A program made the position numbers and the translations under genes. Shown in pieces: positions 17,763 to 26,084 of a stretch of DNA of 64,000 nucleotides (positions are counted from its first letter, which is position 1; every line of letters starts with the position of its first letter). The stretch comes from SURF-21 sp964462595 (GTDB lineage: Bacteria > Actinomycetota > Geothermincolia > Geothermincolales > RBG-13-55-18): NCBI GenBank assembly GCA_964462595.1, contig CAYWXM010000053.1, forward strand, positions 16,822-80,821, read 5' to 3'. The notes below the pieces were generated by a model. That model ran no database searches and had not been told where the DNA came from. It was given only the letters and a program-made list of their open reading frames with translations.

Positions 17763-19103
17763 ATGGAAGAGAAGAACTGGGAAGAATTGACCCCTGATGA
17801 GCGGCGTGAATCCCTGTTCGAGGCCTGGCTCGCGCCTAAGGAGGTCGAGTTCAAGGATCCCGATGCCGAGAAGGCTTACAAGGAGAGGGTGACCAGGATT
17901 CAGGATGCCATAAAGCTCAAGAAGCCAGACAGGGTGCCCGTCTTCCCCGTCATCGGTTTCTTCCCCGCCTTTCACGCGGGGATGACCGCCGAGGAAGTGA
18001 TGTACGATTACGATAAGCTTTTGGAAGCTTACGAGAAATACGTCTTCGATTTCGAGCCCGATGCCCACGGCGGAGCCCTGAACCCGGGTTCGGGACCGTT
18101 CTTCGAGAAGCTCGATTACCAACTCTACGCCTGGCCCGGGCACGGCGTATCTCCGCTGCATTCTTACCAGTGCCTGGAGGGGGAGTTCATGAAGGCGGAT
18201 GAATACGATTCCCTCGTAGATGACCCCACCAATTACTTCCTCACAGGCTACCTGCCGCGCGTCTTCAAGGCCTTGGAGCCCCTGCAGAAACTGACCCCGT
18301 TTACCAACATCCTGGAGATGTTCTCGGCCTTCTCCATGGTCAGCTTCCTGCCCTTCGCATTCCCTGACGTAAAGGAAGCCCTGCAGGCACTCATGGACGC
18401 GGGGGACGAGGTCATGAAGTGGATAGGATATGTCTCTCGGCATGACAGGGAAGTGGCGGCGGCCGGATTCCCCATATTTTACGGAGGGGGCTCCAAGGTG
18501 CCGTTCGATATCATCGGCGATACCATGAGGGGGACCAGGGCGATAATGATGGACATGTTCCGCAGGCCGGATAAGGTACTCGAAGCGGTGGAGGCCATGA
18601 CCCCCCTGGCCATCAAGATGGGCGCCTCCTCGGCCAGGGCAAACGGAAACCCCGTAGTCTTCATCCCCCTGCACAAGGGCGCCGATGGTTTCATGTCCGA
18701 CGAGCAGTTCAAGAAGTTCTACTGGCCGGGCATGAAGGACCTCATCCTGGGGCTGGTAGAGCAGGGTTGCGTCCCGTTCTTTTACGTTGAGGGCGGATAC
18801 AATTCACGCCTGGACGTCATCAACGACATCCCCGAGGGCAAGGTGATATACGGGTTCGACCAGACGGACATGGTCAAGGCCAAGGAGTCACTCGGCGGAG
18901 TGGCCTGCATCGGGGGTAACATGCCCATCCATCTCCTGAGCGTGGGTACGGAGGAGCAGGTGAGGGAACGCGCCAAGTGGCTCATAGACGAGGTGGGCAA
19001 GGACGGCGGATACATCATGATGACCGGTGCGGTCATTGACGAAGCCAGGTCGGAGAACGTAAAGGCCATGATCGATGCCGTGAAGGAATACGGCGTCTAT
19101 TGA
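17763..19103 (+). CDS. Uroporphyrinogen decarboxylase-family protein, atypical corrinoid methyltransferase
   Basis: 446 residues with the UroD-fold signatures (IKLKKPDRVPVFPV near the N-terminus, GGNMPIHLLSVGT near the C-terminus). The strand that carries the zinc-binding HxC in MtaA/MtbA instead reads FYVEGGYNSRL, and no late cysteine replaces the third ligand (GAVIDEA). A Glu-based or metal-free site is implied, so the substrate chemistry may differ from thiol-activating enzymes. Start follows AAAGGGAGGC. It lies directly between a corrinoid protein and the pterin-dependent methyltransferase, so it is the candidate substrate-side methyltransferase of this unit. Confidence 0.78.
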   Translation: MEEKNWEELTPDERRESLFEAWLAPKEVEFKDPDAEKAYKERVTRIQDAIKLKKPDRVPVFPVIGFFPAFHAGMTAEEVMYDYDKLLEAYEKYVFDFEPDAHGGALNPGSGPFFEKLDYQLYAWPGHGVSPLHSYQCLEGEFMKADEYDSLVDDPTNYFLTGYLPRVFKALEPLQKLTPFTNILEMFSAFSMVSFLPFAFPDVKEALQALMDAGDEVMKWIGYVSRHDREVAAAGFPIFYGGGSKVPFDIIGDTMRGTRAIMMDMFRRPDKVLEAVEAMTPLAIKMGASSARANGNPVVFIPLHKGADGFMSDEQFKKFYWPGMKDLILGLVEQGCVPFFYVEGGYNSRLDVINDIPEGKVIYGFDQTDMVKAKESLGGVACIGGNMPIHLLSVGTEEQVRERAKWLIDEVGKDGGYIMMTGAVIDEARSENVKAMIDAVKEYGVY

Positions 19104-19112
19104 GCGGGCGAG

Positions 19113-19140
19113 CCCGGTGCCGGGGAGGTCCGGCACCGGG
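19113..19140 (+). promoter_or_regulatory. Perfect intercistronic hairpin with GGAGGT loop
   Basis: CCCGGTGCCGG and CCGGCACCGGG form an 11-bp perfect stem whose 6-base loop reads GGAGGT, a Shine-Dalgarno-like sequence. It lies just after the UroD-family stop and ends 11 bases before the next ATG, which otherwise has a weak binding site. No T-run follows. It may set relative expression of the two genes. Confidence 0.45.
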
Positions 19141-19151
19141 CAGGCCAGGAT

Positions 19152-20015
19152 ATGAGCCAAAGAAAGGGGTGGCTTGTGGACACGTTGCTTTCCAGCTCTT
19201 CCAGAGAGGTCCTGATAGGGGCGGAGAGGCCTACGGTGCTCATCGGGGAGAGGATCAACCCCACGGGCAAGAAGTGGCTTCAGGATGCCCTTAAGGCTGA
19301 GGACATGGAGGTCGTGCGCAGGGAAGCCATGGCCCAGGCGGAGGCCGGAGCCGATGTCCTCGACGTAAACGTGGGGGTCTTCGGCGTCGAGGAATCCGTC
19401 CTCCTGCCCCGGGTGGTGGAGGCGGTGATGGGGGCGGTGGACCTGCCCCTCTGTATCGATACCACGGATCCCGCGGCTCTCGAGGCTGCCCTCGATGTTT
19501 ACAAGGGCAAGCCGCTGGTGAATTCCGTCACCGGGGAGGAATCGCGGCTGGAGGCAGTGCTGCCGCTGGTGAAGAAATACGGAGCGGCGGTGGTCGGGCT
19601 GGTGCAGGACGACGAGGGGATCCCTAAAGACGCCGAGCGCCGGTTCCAGATAGCGGACAAGATCGTGCAGCACGCCGGGGAGGCGGGGATCCCCCGCGAG
19701 GACGTGATAATCGATTGCCTGGTCCTATCTCTGGGCAGCGACACTTCCACGGGCATCTCGGTCCTGGAGGCCATAAGGAGGGTCCGGGAGGAATTGGGGG
19801 TTAACGTCACCCTGGGGGCCAGCAACATATCTTTCGGCCTGCCCGACCGCGACGTGCTCAACGGGGCTTTTATGGCCATGGCCGTGCGCTCCGGCGCCAC
19901 CTGCATGATCGTTGACGTGGCGAGGGTACGCCCCTATATCCTCGCCGCCGACCTGGTGATGGGGAAGGACAACTACGCGCGGCGCTACATCGCCGATTAC
20001 CGCAAGCGAAACTGA
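19152..20015 (+). CDS. Methyltetrahydrofolate:corrinoid methyltransferase (pterin-binding, DHPS-like fold)
   Basis: 287 residues with a pterin-binding TIM-barrel fold: IGERINPTGKK at the start of the barrel, ADVLDVNVG on the next strand, CIDTTDPAALEAAL, and LGASNISFGLPDR, all typical of MeTr/AcsE and MtgA/MtvA-type proteins and of the MetH folate domain. It would transfer a methyl group between tetrahydrofolate and the corrinoid protein. Together with the preceding corrinoid and UroD-like genes this makes a complete donor-to-folate relay. The ATG has a poor binding site, but a hairpin bearing GGAGGT lies upstream. Confidence 0.88.
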   Translation: MSQRKGWLVDTLLSSSSREVLIGAERPTVLIGERINPTGKKWLQDALKAEDMEVVRREAMAQAEAGADVLDVNVGVFGVEESVLLPRVVEAVMGAVDLPLCIDTTDPAALEAALDVYKGKPLVNSVTGEESRLEAVLPLVKKYGAAVVGLVQDDEGIPKDAERRFQIADKIVQHAGEAGIPREDVIIDCLVLSLGSDTSTGISVLEAIRRVREELGVNVTLGASNISFGLPDRDVLNGAFMAMAVRSGATCMIVDVARVRPYILAADLVMGKDNYARRYIADYRKRN

Positions 20016-20194
20016 GCGAGCCTGAGGGACTTCTACTCGGCCTTACGGTACATGCGGGCGATCGTCGCCTGAAAAGGATGCCTGTCCCACTTATTATTCC
20101 GCCTTCCGGAAGAGCCGTACCTGCAGCCGGCTGAAGGAAAAACGCCCGCAGTGAAGAAGATTTAGGGCAGAAAACCTTCGAGAAGGAGGCGGAG

Positions 20195-20857
20195 ATGTTG
20201 TTTGCATATACCGAGGCTTCCCAGAGGGCCCTGGAGGGGCTCAGGGATCTTAACGCCATCAAATGGTATGTTGTTCCTCTGCTGCTCGTCGTGGCCTATA
20301 TATATACCAAGGAGATCAAGGAATCGCGGCAGACGGGGAACTGGGACCCCATCCTCGCCGCGCTGGTCCTCTTCGGCTGCGACTTCTTCAACGAGACCTG
20401 GAACGGCTGGGTCTTCCACCTCTCCGAGCGCTCCGCGGTATGGACCACGCCAGGGGACACCGCCTACAGGGCCATGGTGGGGTGGAACATCGAGATAATC
20501 TTCGCTTTCGCCCTCTTCGGCCTGGTCTATTATCATTCGCTGCTTCCCGACCAGAAGCAGAAGATCCTGGGCCTGCCCAACCGCTGGTTCTTCGCCGTCT
20601 TCTTCGCCGTCTTCGCCGTCTTCATCGAGGTGCTCTTGAACATGGCCGACCAGCTGGTGTGGGAATACGCATGGTGGTATCGTTCCTTTGGCGGCATATG
20701 GATCATCTTCCTGCTGGGGTACCTTTATTGGTTCGTGGCCATAAACGTCATGCTCAACATGAAGACCATGAAGAGCAAGCTCGTTTTCGTGGGCGCCATC
20801 TATGCAGTCCCCATCTTTCTGAACGTGCTCGCTGCCATACTCGGCTTCAGGTATTGA
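20195..20857 (+). CDS. Integral membrane protein of unknown function
   Basis: 220 residues with about six hydrophobic segments, for example YVVPLLLVVAYIY, IIFAFALFGLVYY, WFFAVFFAVFAVFIEVLL, IWIIFLLGYLYWFV and AIYAVPIFLNVLAAIL. The sequence is rich in Trp and Tyr, and has several buried acidic residues (DFFNETWNGW). AGAAGGAGGCGG precedes the ATG. I do not recognise the family. It stands alone between the corrinoid island and an SDR, with about 180 bases upstream that show a small GGCGATCGTCGCC hairpin and nothing else. Confidence 0.7.
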   Translation: MLFAYTEASQRALEGLRDLNAIKWYVVPLLLVVAYIYTKEIKESRQTGNWDPILAALVLFGCDFFNETWNGWVFHLSERSAVWTTPGDTAYRAMVGWNIEIIFAFALFGLVYYHSLLPDQKQKILGLPNRWFFAVFFAVFAVFIEVLLNMADQLVWEYAWWYRSFGGIWIIFLLGYLYWFVAINVMLNMKTMKSKLVFVGAIYAVPIFLNVLAAILGFRY

Positions 20858-21089
20858 TCCGCGGACCTTATGACGCCGAGGGCTTCTTCGTTCGATCTTC
20901 ACGCTTGCGCATATGCCGTAGAGGATGATCCCTGGAATCCGTGGTGGAGACGTGTCCCGTAAGGTCGCCGCGTGAGTCGGGATGTTCCACATGGCCTGGC
21001 ATGGAAGCAAACAGTCACGGCGAGTCGGGATAAACGCTGCGGATGATAGAATACTGGCATGTAACCGGCAATGCTCGAAGGGGGTAGCG

Positions 21090-21857
21090 ATGGGCGCGAA
21101 TCTTACGGATCTTTCGGGGAAGACGGCGGCGGTCAGCGGCTCTGGAAGGGGGATCGGAAAGGCCATCGCCCTGGCAATGGCGCAGGCGGGGGCGGACGTG
21201 GTGGTCTTCTCCCGCACGGAGGAGGAGTTCCGTGATACCGCGGCTGAGATAGAGTCACTGGGCAGGCGGTCGCTGGCCTTGCGCGTGGATGTCAGCCAGC
21301 CGCGTGACGTACAGGCTATGGTGGAGGCAACCATGGCGGAGTTCGGCCGCCTGGATATCCTGGTCAACAACGCCGGGCAGAGCCCCAGCTATGACTATAT
21401 GGAGAACGTGGAGGCGGACCATTACGAGGCGATCATGGGCAGCAACATAAAGGGGGCTTTTCTCTGCTCTCAGCAGGCCGTGCCGGTGATGAAAGAGCAG
21501 GGCGGGGGCTGTATTATAAATGTCGCCTCGCTGGCGGGGATCAAGGCCTTGTTCAAATGCAGCGCGTACTCCGCCAGCAAAGGGGCGGTTATCGCCCTTA
21601 CCCGCACCATGGCCATAGAGCTGGCGAGGCATAACATAAGGGTCAACGCCCTCTGCCCGGGATACGCGGACACGCGGATGATGGAGGGCCTGCTGGCGCA
21701 CCCCAAGACCAGCCAGAGGATAACCGTCTCCATCCCCATGGGGCGGGTGGGAAAGCCGGAAGAAATAGCCCCCATGGCGGTTTTTCTCGCCTCGGAGGCG
21801 GCCAGTTATATGACGGGGGCCGTCGTCTGCGTGGACGGTGGCCTCTCCGCTGTCTAA
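21090..21857 (+). CDS. Short-chain dehydrogenase/reductase, FabG-like
   Basis: 255 residues from the ATG at 21090, preceded by GAAGGGGGT; an upstream frame of 36 codons has no binding site. It has the cofactor motif GSGRGIG (a variant of TGxxxGIG), NNAG, catalytic Ser in NVAS and YSASKG (Tyr, Lys). Arg in the loop after the second strand (FSRTEEE) suggests NADP(H) preference. The family reduces or oxidises ketone/alcohol groups, including 3-oxoacyl thioesters. The acyl-CoA ligase that follows suggests a role in fatty or aromatic acid metabolism. Confidence 0.88.
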   Translation: MGANLTDLSGKTAAVSGSGRGIGKAIALAMAQAGADVVVFSRTEEEFRDTAAEIESLGRRSLALRVDVSQPRDVQAMVEATMAEFGRLDILVNNAGQSPSYDYMENVEADHYEAIMGSNIKGAFLCSQQAVPVMKEQGGGCIINVASLAGIKALFKCSAYSASKGAVIALTRTMAIELARHNIRVNALCPGYADTRMMEGLLAHPKTSQRITVSIPMGRVGKPEEIAPMAVFLASEAASYMTGAVVCVDGGLSAV

Positions 21858-21914
21858 AATGGAATTGATTTCTCGTATTGCCGGATCCCGGCTCGGACGA
21901 ACTCAGCGAGGGGG

Positions 21915-23429
21915 TTGAAGGAGTTGAACCTGGCCGATTTCCTCATCCAGACAGCTGCTAGCTCACCGGACCGCGTGGCGATAACCATGGGCGCCGAGGA
22001 GATATCCTTCCTCGAGATGGACCGCGAGGTTGACGCTCTCGTGCGTGGGCTCGGGAGGCTGGGCCTGGGGCTCGGAGACAGGTGCGTCCTCATGATGCCG
22101 AACTCCGTAGAGTGGGTACTGGTTTATTACGCCCTGGCGAGGCTCGGCGCCGTGGTGGTGCCGGTAAACTTCATTTACCGCAAGGGAGAGCTGCAGCACA
22201 TATTCAGCGACTCGGGCGCAAAGGCCTTTATCGGCCACAGCCATTACCTGGATGAAGCGATGCCGGTAGTGGAATCGCTGCCGGGCATGAACATAAGCAT
22301 AGTGAACGGAAGCGACGTTCCCGCCGGGTGTACCCCACTGCCCGAGCTGTTCGACCATACGCGGGATGCGGTGACCTATGCCGCGACCGCGGCGGATGAC
22401 CCCTTCGCCATCATCTACACCAGCGGGACCACCGGGCTGCCCAAGGGGGCGGTGCTCACCCACGGTAACCTGATGGGCGACGTGCTGGCGGTGTCGGGGT
22501 TGCGGTCTTCCGAGCCGGGAGACGTGGTGCTCTCTGCCCTGCCCCTCTTTCATATCTACGGTCAGACCCATGCGCTCAACCTCTCCGTCTTCAGTGGACT
22601 CACCCTGCGCATGTGGGACCATTTCGATCCCGAGGAGATGCTGGCGGCGATAGAGGAGGAGGAGAGCACCGTCCTCTACGCGGTGCCCACGATGATCAAC
22701 CGGCTGGTGGAGCTGGCGAGCGCCTCCCCTCCGAAGAGATCCAGCCTGCGCTTCTGCGTATCGGGTGGGGCCTCACTTCCCATGGAGGTCTTCAAGCGCT
22801 TCGAAAACCTTTTCGACACCTGGATTATGGAGGGATACGGTCTCACGGAGTGCTCGCCCACCTGCCTAGAGAACCCGCCCGGCCGCACCCGTACCGGCTC
22901 CATAGGGTTTCCCGTCCCGGGATTCCGGGCGCGGGTTGTGGACGAAGATGACAACGACGTGTCTCCGGGCGAGGTGGGGGAGCTTATCATCTCCGGGCCG
23001 GGGGTGATGAAGGAATACCTGAACCAGCCCGAGGCCACCGCGGCGACATTGAGGGAAGGGTGGCTGCACACCGGCGACCTGGCCCTGCAGGACGAGGACG
23101 GCTATTTCTTTATCGTGGACCGCAAGAAGGAGTTGATCATCCGCGGCGGCTACAATGTCTATCCGCGCGAGGTGGAGGAGGTGTTCTACTCTCATCCAGC
23201 GGTGCTGGAGGCGGCGGTGCTGGGCATCCCCCACGCGGACCTGGGAGAGGAGGTCGCGGCAGCGGTGGTGCTCAGGCCGGGAGCCGAGGCCACGCCCGAG
23301 GAGCTCAGGGACTTCGTGAAGGAGAGGGTGGCGCCGTACAAGTACCCCAGGGTTATAAGGATAGTGGAAGAACTTCCCAGGAACTCCGCCGGCAAGGTCC
23401 TGAAGCGGGAGATATCGCTCGAGGGCTAG
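21915..23429 (+). CDS. AMP-forming acyl-CoA synthetase (long-chain fatty acid/aromatic acid CoA ligase family)
   Basis: About 504 residues. The AMP-binding P-loop-like motif IYTSGTTGLPKGAV, the GYGLTECSPT motif and the C-terminal hinge and catalytic lysine region (DRKKELIIRGGYNVYPREVEE ... NSAGKVLKREI) are all intact. The enzyme activates a carboxylic acid to its CoA thioester with ATP. The start is ambiguous between TTG at 21915 and TTG at 21924, the latter giving the more typical N-terminus NLADFL; both have GAGGGGG or GAAGGAG nearby. The stop overlaps the convergent HMG-CoA reductase stop on a shared CTAG. Confidence 0.9.
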   Translation: MKELNLADFLIQTAASSPDRVAITMGAEEISFLEMDREVDALVRGLGRLGLGLGDRCVLMMPNSVEWVLVYYALARLGAVVVPVNFIYRKGELQHIFSDSGAKAFIGHSHYLDEAMPVVESLPGMNISIVNGSDVPAGCTPLPELFDHTRDAVTYAATAADDPFAIIYTSGTTGLPKGAVLTHGNLMGDVLAVSGLRSSEPGDVVLSALPLFHIYGQTHALNLSVFSGLTLRMWDHFDPEEMLAAIEEEESTVLYAVPTMINRLVELASASPPKRSSLRFCVSGGASLPMEVFKRFENLFDTWIMEGYGLTECSPTCLENPPGRTRTGSIGFPVPGFRARVVDEDDNDVSPGEVGELIISGPGVMKEYLNQPEATAATLREGWLHTGDLALQDEDGYFFIVDRKKELIIRGGYNVYPREVEEVFYSHPAVLEAAVLGIPHADLGEEVAAAVVLRPGAEATPEELRDFVKERVAPYKYPRVIRIVEELPRNSAGKVLKREISLEG

Positions 23430-24610
23430 CGGCTGTCCTGAGGCCGGTTGCGGCCGAGTTTCTCGTGGGCGCCCACCCATTCGTCCGAGGTTATCGCCCC
23501 CACCAGGGATATCTCTCCTGCCAGCACCACAGCCGTCACGATCTCCGCGAACTTGAGAGAGGTCCCCTCTCCCTTACAGCCCAGGATCTCGAGGCACTCC
23601 CTCTGCGTGGGCAGGTTGGTGCCGCCGCCTACGGTGCCGACTATAAGCGAAGGCAGGGTTACGCCGAAGTAAAGGCCTCCTTCGGCAGGCCTCAGGTCCA
23701 GGATATCCACGTGGGACTCGGCCACGTTGGCCGGGTCGTTGCCGCAGGCGATGAAGAGGGCGGCGATGCCGTTGGCGGCGTGGAAGCCATTGCTAACGCA
23801 CCCGGCGTAAATGGCGCTCAAGGTGCCGCTAATAAAATTGTCGAGCACTGTTCCCGCTGTGGTCCTCAGCAGTTCCGCGAGCACCGCGTCGGGTATCTGC
23901 ACCTCCGCCGATACCTTTTTGCCCCTGCTCTTGAGCACGTTGACCTGCGAGTATTTCTTGTCCGAGCAGAACTTCGAGGCCAGGTTGAAGGACTCCACCG
24001 CATCCCAGCCGGGATAGGCTTCCCGGATATCCCGGCATATCTGGCTGGTGGCCAGGTTGACCATGTTCTGCCCGGCGGCGTCCCCGGTATGAAACCCGAA
24101 GCGCACGTAAACGTTCCTGCCCAGGTTGAAGATATCCACGTCGCTGAGTTTTCCGTGGGTTGTGGTCTTGCTGACGGCCGTATCCATGACACCGCGGTTG
24201 TCTTCGAGCCACCGGGTAAACCTCCCCGCCTCCTCGAGAGAGGTAAGGCGGAACACGGGAGCACGCTGCATGTGGTCCTCGAAGACTTTTACGCGGCATC
24301 CCCCGGATTCCCTGATCACCCGCATGCCCCGGTTGTAGGAGGCGACCAGGGAGCCCTCCGTGGTGGCCAGGGGCACGTAGAACTCCCCCCGGGCATGTTC
24401 CCCGTGGATGAGCAGCGGTCCCGCCAGCCCCACGGGGATCTTCGCCGTGCCGATGTAGTTCTCGATGTTGCCTTTGACCGCGTCGGCAGGGTAGGGATCT
24501 TTTTTTAACCAATCGATGCCGCTCCCTGTCTCTTCCAGGAAAAGCTGCCTCTCGAGGATATCCTTTTCCTCGTTGCCGCGAGATACGCGCCGGTCTTTCT
24601 CGGGACCCAT
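23426..24610 (-). CDS. Hydroxymethylglutaryl-CoA reductase
   Basis: 394 residues from the ATG at 24610 (an in-frame GTG two codons earlier is too close to AAAGGA). Clear HMGR signatures: ENYIGTAKIPVGLAGPL, catalytic Glu in ATTEGSLVAS, SDKKYSQVN with the catalytic Lys, GDAAGQNMVN with the catalytic Asp, GTVGGGTNLPTQ, and the C-terminal His in GAHEKLGRNR. These match the class I (NADPH-using) layout seen in eukaryotes, archaea and some bacteria. The enzyme makes mevalonate from HMG-CoA. No other mevalonate-pathway gene lies in the window, so its context here is isolated. Convergent with the acyl-CoA synthetase. Confidence 0.93.
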   Translation of the reverse strand: MGPEKDRRVSRGNEEKDILERQLFLEETGSGIDWLKKDPYPADAVKGNIENYIGTAKIPVGLAGPLLIHGEHARGEFYVPLATTEGSLVASYNRGMRVIRESGGCRVKVFEDHMQRAPVFRLTSLEEAGRFTRWLEDNRGVMDTAVSKTTTHGKLSDVDIFNLGRNVYVRFGFHTGDAAGQNMVNLATSQICRDIREAYPGWDAVESFNLASKFCSDKKYSQVNVLKSRGKKVSAEVQIPDAVLAELLRTTAGTVLDNFISGTLSAIYAGCVSNGFHAANGIAALFIACGNDPANVAESHVDILDLRPAEGGLYFGVTLPSLIVGTVGGGTNLPTQRECLEILGCKGEGTSLKFAEIVTAVVLAGEISLVGAITSDEWVGAHEKLGRNRPQDSR

Positions 24611-24820
24611 TATCACTCATCCTTTGATTACGTTACCGCCTTGCGCAGATCCCTGGCGGTTCTAAAGAGGACGCCGGGATTATCGCTCGCATCAGCCATC
24701 CCTTAGATTATAAACGTTTCAGGCATATATATACGCAGTGTTGGGAACAAACATATTATAAAAACGGGAAGCGGGGAAAGAAGGAGCGAGGATCTCTTCG
24801 GGGAAGGAAAGGATGAGTAC

Positions 24821-25879
24821 ATGAGCGTAAGGGTCTGCCACGAATGCGGGGTTCCGCGCCGCATCACCAGGGAGCATACATGGCTCGACAACGGCATAAT
24901 AGTGGAGACGAAGAACCCCGATCGCCGCATGCTTTTTTTCGAGAGCGAGAACATCGTGGATCTTTTCCGCAACATCCAGGAGATCATCGGCATCGATATC
25001 GGACGCATCATCATCGAGAGCCAGCGCAGGTCCACCTATGACTACGTTGTAAGCCTGGTGCCTCCTTTGGTGAGGAAGATTGCCGGCAAGGTCGGCCTGA
25101 AGATGCTGGCGAAGAACCTTATCGGTCTGACACGGCTGATGGGGTATGGCGACGCCAGCCTGACCTCTATAAAGCGCAAGGGCGGCGAGGACGACCACGT
25201 CGCGGTCACCATCCGCAATCCCTGGTTCCTGGAGTCTTTCTGCGGTTTGCTCTCGGGGGGGATGGAGGCGGTAACCGGGCTGGAATCGGATGCCAGCTAC
25301 GAGGAAGTGACTCCTGATACCTATCTCATAACTACCCATATCTCCAGCCATCCCATGGAGCTTGCGGAGCGCCTGCAGCCGCGTGTCTATCAGCGCAAGG
25401 AGGGGAACCTGGAGCTGAGGAGATGTTCTTCCTGCGGGGGCCCGAAAGACCTCCAGGAGTTCGAGTGGAACATCGACGAAGGCACCATCTTGACCAGGTC
25501 GAACCACAGGCGGATGGTCTTCATGGGGCCGGAGGAATTCGAGCCCCTGTTCGACGAACTGGAGAACGAGCTGGGGAAGCATATCCCGGAGGTGGTCATC
25601 GAGGCGCAGAGGCGGTTCGTGACCGAGGGCTTCTATTCACGCGAGGACATCCGGCAGGAGGCCGATTTTCGGCGCCATTTCGCTTTGCGGGGGCTCGGAA
25701 ACCTGCGGGAGATAGAGCTGGGCAGGGAGAGCCTGCATGCGCACCTGGAGAACCCCTGCATGGATCTGGTCGTAGTGGGCCTGCTCCTGGGTTTTTACGA
25801 GCTCGTCTTCCAGCATAAAGGAAAGGTAGAATGGGAGGTCAACCCCGCCGGCGACCTGGTCGTGGAGGTATCTTCCTGA
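24821..25879 (+). CDS. Internally duplicated zinc-ribbon-like protein of unknown function
   Basis: 352 residues made of two similar halves. Residues 5-70 and 201-265 both begin with CxxCG, continue through a WxxxxG[TI]I segment, then RRM[LV]F and end in an I[IV]IE[SA]QRR motif. Each half is followed by a helical stretch and a second matching block with [IL].NP, [CV]GLL and E or W before V.P (131-170 and 309-350). The single CxxC per half could together form one metal site or mediate dimerisation. I do not recognise the family. ATG at 24821 follows GGGGAAGGAAAGG. It stands as a single gene, and the 200 bases upstream are AT-rich with possible -10 elements. Confidence 0.75.
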   Translation: MSVRVCHECGVPRRITREHTWLDNGIIVETKNPDRRMLFFESENIVDLFRNIQEIIGIDIGRIIIESQRRSTYDYVVSLVPPLVRKIAGKVGLKMLAKNLIGLTRLMGYGDASLTSIKRKGGEDDHVAVTIRNPWFLESFCGLLSGGMEAVTGLESDASYEEVTPDTYLITTHISSHPMELAERLQPRVYQRKEGNLELRRCSSCGGPKDLQEFEWNIDEGTILTRSNHRRMVFMGPEEFEPLFDELENELGKHIPEVVIEAQRRFVTEGFYSREDIRQEADFRRHFALRGLGNLREIELGRESLHAHLENPCMDLVVVGLLLGFYELVFQHKGKVEWEVNPAGDLVVEVSS

Positions 25880-25960
25880 AGGCCCGCCCCGCAGGCAGAT
25901 CTCCCCACCTTGAGCGGACCCCGAGCTATGCCATCACGGTGCCATATTTTTTGAAACGAC

Positions 25961-25976
25961 GATTGACGCGTCAATC
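25961..25976. promoter_or_regulatory. 16-bp perfect palindrome, probable operator
   Basis: GATTGACGCGTCAATC is its own reverse complement over all 16 bases. It lies about 110 bases upstream of the VOC-protein start in the intergenic region, with AT-rich sequence on both sides. The TTGAC-GTCAA form is like many TetR-type operators. No regulator gene is adjacent, so a distant regulator is implied. Confidence 0.5.
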
Positions 25977-26084
25977 ACGATGCCGATATTTATCTAAATG
26001 TCGCGGTTTGAGGGATAATCGGAAGAGCGGAAGCCGGACCTGCCGCGGTTCGAAAGCCGAGCCGTCGAGAGAAAGGGGAGAAAG

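Noticed and set aside
23060..24508. 482-codon plus-strand frame across the acyl-CoA ligase end and HMG-CoA reductase
   Set aside because: It overlaps two well-supported genes in other frames, and its translation is arginine- and glycine-rich antisense-like sequence.
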